Positions 62,280 to 64,000 of a DNA stretch of 64,000 nucleotides are shown piece after piece (the stretch's first letter is position 1; every line of letters begins with the position of its first letter). The notes below the pieces were generated by a model. The model made no database searches and was not told the origin of the DNA. It saw only the letters and a program-made list of their open reading frames with translations. The stretch is from Ramicandelaber brevisporus. Lineage: Eukaryota; Kickxellomycota; Ramicandelaberales; Ramicandelaberaceae. The DNA is taken from assembly GCA_025201865.1 (NCBI GenBank), contig MU602668.1, positions 38,571 to 102,570 on the forward strand, written 5' to 3'. The translations under genes and the position numbers were made by a program.

Positions 62280-64000
62280 CGACGAGCTCGAGACTCGCTG
62301 CCGCCAGTTTGCATCGGGTCTTGTCCGCAACCTCGGCTTCAGCAATGGCGACACGCTCATGTTTGTATCGCCCAACTCGATCGAGTATCCAGTTGTCGTC
62401 ATTGGTACAATGATGGCCGGCGGCACATGCTCGTTGGCTAACCCAGCCTACACTCCAAACGAGCTTGCATATCAAATGAAGGATTGCGGCGCCAAGTTCT
62501 TGGTTGCTACGCCAGATACTGTGGCAAACGTGGTCGCTGCAGCCAAACAACTGGGCATTCCAGCGTCAAGAATGGTCGTTGTTGGCGGCGGCAACGGCTC
62601 AGACAACGTCAAGGTTGAGGCGGCGGCTAAGGAGCACGGCGCACGGTCCATTGGCAGCACACTGAGCAGCCATCTCATTGAGCCTGTCAAGGTTGTTGGT
62701 GAAGCTGCCAAGACACGCGTTGCACTGCTTTGCTACTCCAGCGGAACCACCGGCCGCAGCAAGGGTGTGATGACGACACACTACAACATGGTTGCCAATA
62801 TCATTATATTGGCACGATGATGGCCGGCGGCACATGCTCGTTGGCAAACCCAGCCTACACTCCAAACGAGCTTGCGTATCAAATGAAGGACTGCGGTGCC
62901 AAGTTCTTGGTTGCTACGCCAGATACAGTGGCAAACGTGGTCGCTGCAGCCAAACAACTGGGCATTCCAGCGTCAAGAATGGTCGTTGTTGGCGGCGGCA
63001 ACGGCTCAGACAACGTCAAGGTTGAGGCGGCGGCTAAGGAGCACGGCGCACGGTCCATTGGCAGCACACTGAGCAGCCATCTCATTGAGCCCGTCAAGGT
63101 TGTCGGTGAGGCCGCCAAGACACGCGTTGCACTGCTTTGCTACTCCAGCGGAACCACTGGACTCAGCAAGGGTGTGATGACGACACACTACAACATGGTT
63201 TCCAATATCATTCAGTGCACCGCTTTGGTTGAGCTTGACCCAGTGCCTCAGATTGTTCGCCAGGAGGAAATTGTCAGCTTATCCGTGCTTCCATACTACC
63301 ACATTTACGGTTTGCACACTCAGCTGCTGTGGTCAGTTACCAAGGCTCAGACCACTGTGGTCATGTCCAAGTTTGACTTGGTGGCGTTCCTGGAAGCCAT
63401 TCAGCGGTACCGTGTCACTGATGGCTCGCTGGTTCCACCGATTATTCTTGCATTGGCCAAGCACCCGATTGTTGACAAGTACGATACATCTTCTTTCAAG
63501 TTTGTCATGTCGGGTGCTGCCAAGCTTGGACCGGATCTCTCTGAGGAGTTCTCGAAGCGTCTCAACCTGGTTGTCTGCCAGGGCTGGGGTTTGACCGAAA
63601 CCTCTCCAGTCGCCACTCGCAACCCGAACGATGGCGGCATCCCAGGATCCGTTGGTATCTTGTTGCCCAATGTCGAGATGAAGGTGATCGATGATGAGGG
63701 TAAGGCAGTGGGTGTGGGTCAAACTGGCGAGCTGCTGGTCCGTGGTCCAAATATCATGCATGGGTATCACAACAATGTCAAGGCCACCGAGGAGTGTATC
63801 GACAAGGAGCGCTGGTTCTACACAGGCGACATCGGTCACATTGACGAGAACGGCTATGTGTTTATCACTGACCGCCGCAAGTCCCTGATCAAGTACAAGG
63901 GCTTCCAAGTCTCGCCAGCCGAGCTCGAGGGCTTGTTGTTGACCCATCCGCTGATTGCCGATTGCGCCGTTATTGGAGTTGAGGATGATGCTCAGGCAAC
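61891..64000 (+). CDS. Acyl/4-coumarate-CoA ligase-like enzyme (ANL superfamily), rearranged and cut by the window edge
   Basis: ATP-dependent CoA ligase of the 4-coumarate/luciferase-like group. The N-terminus is typical (MTIFRSRYADQPIP then VDIPTFIFS). The AMP-binding P-loop is YSSGTTGLSKGVMTTH; later motifs are GWGLTETSPV, GELLVRGPNIMHGY, WFYTGDIGHID and the hinge/catalytic DRRKSLIKYKGFQVSPAELE. Two direct duplications disturb it: 5' end copies of 223-232 bp with in-frame offset 234, and 62401-62806 repeated at 62808-63212 with offset 407, which shifts the frame and creates a stop at 62820. Ignoring the first 407 bp copy, one frame runs to the right edge. The C-terminus is outside the window. 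Fatty acyl or phenylpropanoid-like acid activation is likely; no peroxisomal signal can be seen. Confidence 0.8.
62401..63212. repeat. Direct duplication, ~406 bp, in the middle of the CoA ligase
   Basis: 62401-62806 and 62808-63212 encode the same region (IGTMMAGGTCSLANP to THYNMV-NII). The copies differ at several third positions and in the P-loop (TGRSKG versus TGLSKG), so they are diverged copies and not one read twice. Confidence 0.92.

Overview
The window is nuclear DNA from a fungus. It encodes a Zn(II)2Cys6 regulator of the Rds2/Ert1 type, a stand-alone imidazoleglycerol-phosphate dehydratase, Nop13, Shg1, cyclin C, a Sif2/TBL1 homologue, Dhr2/DHX33, Osh4-like, Hst2-like and aminopeptidase Y-like proteins. 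Nearly every gene is one long uninterrupted ATG-initiated frame, intergenic regions are short and CT-rich, and glutamine/alanine/proline tracts are common. SANTA-domain, HSF-family and BAR-SH3 genes with unusual tails suggest an early-diverging lineage (Zoopagomycota or Kickxellomycotina style). That placement is inference; no species can be named from sequence reading alone.

Layout. 1-9.4 kb: a truncated zinc-knuckle ORF, an F-box/LRR-like protein, a NIPA Mg2+ transporter, a doubtful small membrane protein, Nop13, a BAR-SH3 protein with a cysteine/histidine tail, and a HAD phosphatase. 9.5-21 kb: MAP1 with an internal frame-breaking duplication, a SOD-fold mitoribosomal protein, HIS3, a heat-shock factor, a phosphoglucomutase/phosphopentomutase, a class I sirtuin and a very cationic secreted protein. 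21-34 kb: a divergent HSF-like protein, small membrane and secreted proteins, a DEAH helicase, an oxysterol-binding protein, an Rds2/Ert1-type regulator carrying an assembly gap, and a CorA-type Mg2+ transporter. 34.1-36.7 kb: a large inverted repeat with one tRNA-Ala(AGC) gene in each arm and a secreted-protein gene in the loop. 36.6-53.5 kb: a large unrecognised protein, three MATE transporters, Shg1, cyclin C, a second divergent HSF-like protein, an M28 aminopeptidase and a LisH-WD40 protein. 53.8-64 kb: a SANTA plus CENP-C-motif protein (KNL2/M18BP1-like), a long gene-free stretch, an alanine-rich protein, a second F-box protein with a one-base frameshift, and an acyl/coumarate-CoA ligase rearranged by two internal duplications and running off the edge.

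Most genes are unrelated housekeeping genes; I see no operon-like logic. Chromatin and transcription are well represented (sirtuin, Shg1/COMPASS, Sif2/Set3C, cyclin C/Mediator, HSF, KNL2-like). Mg2+ transport appears twice and MATE export three times. Several apparent gene defects (MAP1, the ligase, the N gap, the F-box frameshift) look more like draft-assembly or haplotype-merging artefacts than biology. The strongest candidates for new biology are the cationic secreted protein, the SANTA/CENP-C protein and the tRNA-bearing inverted repeat.
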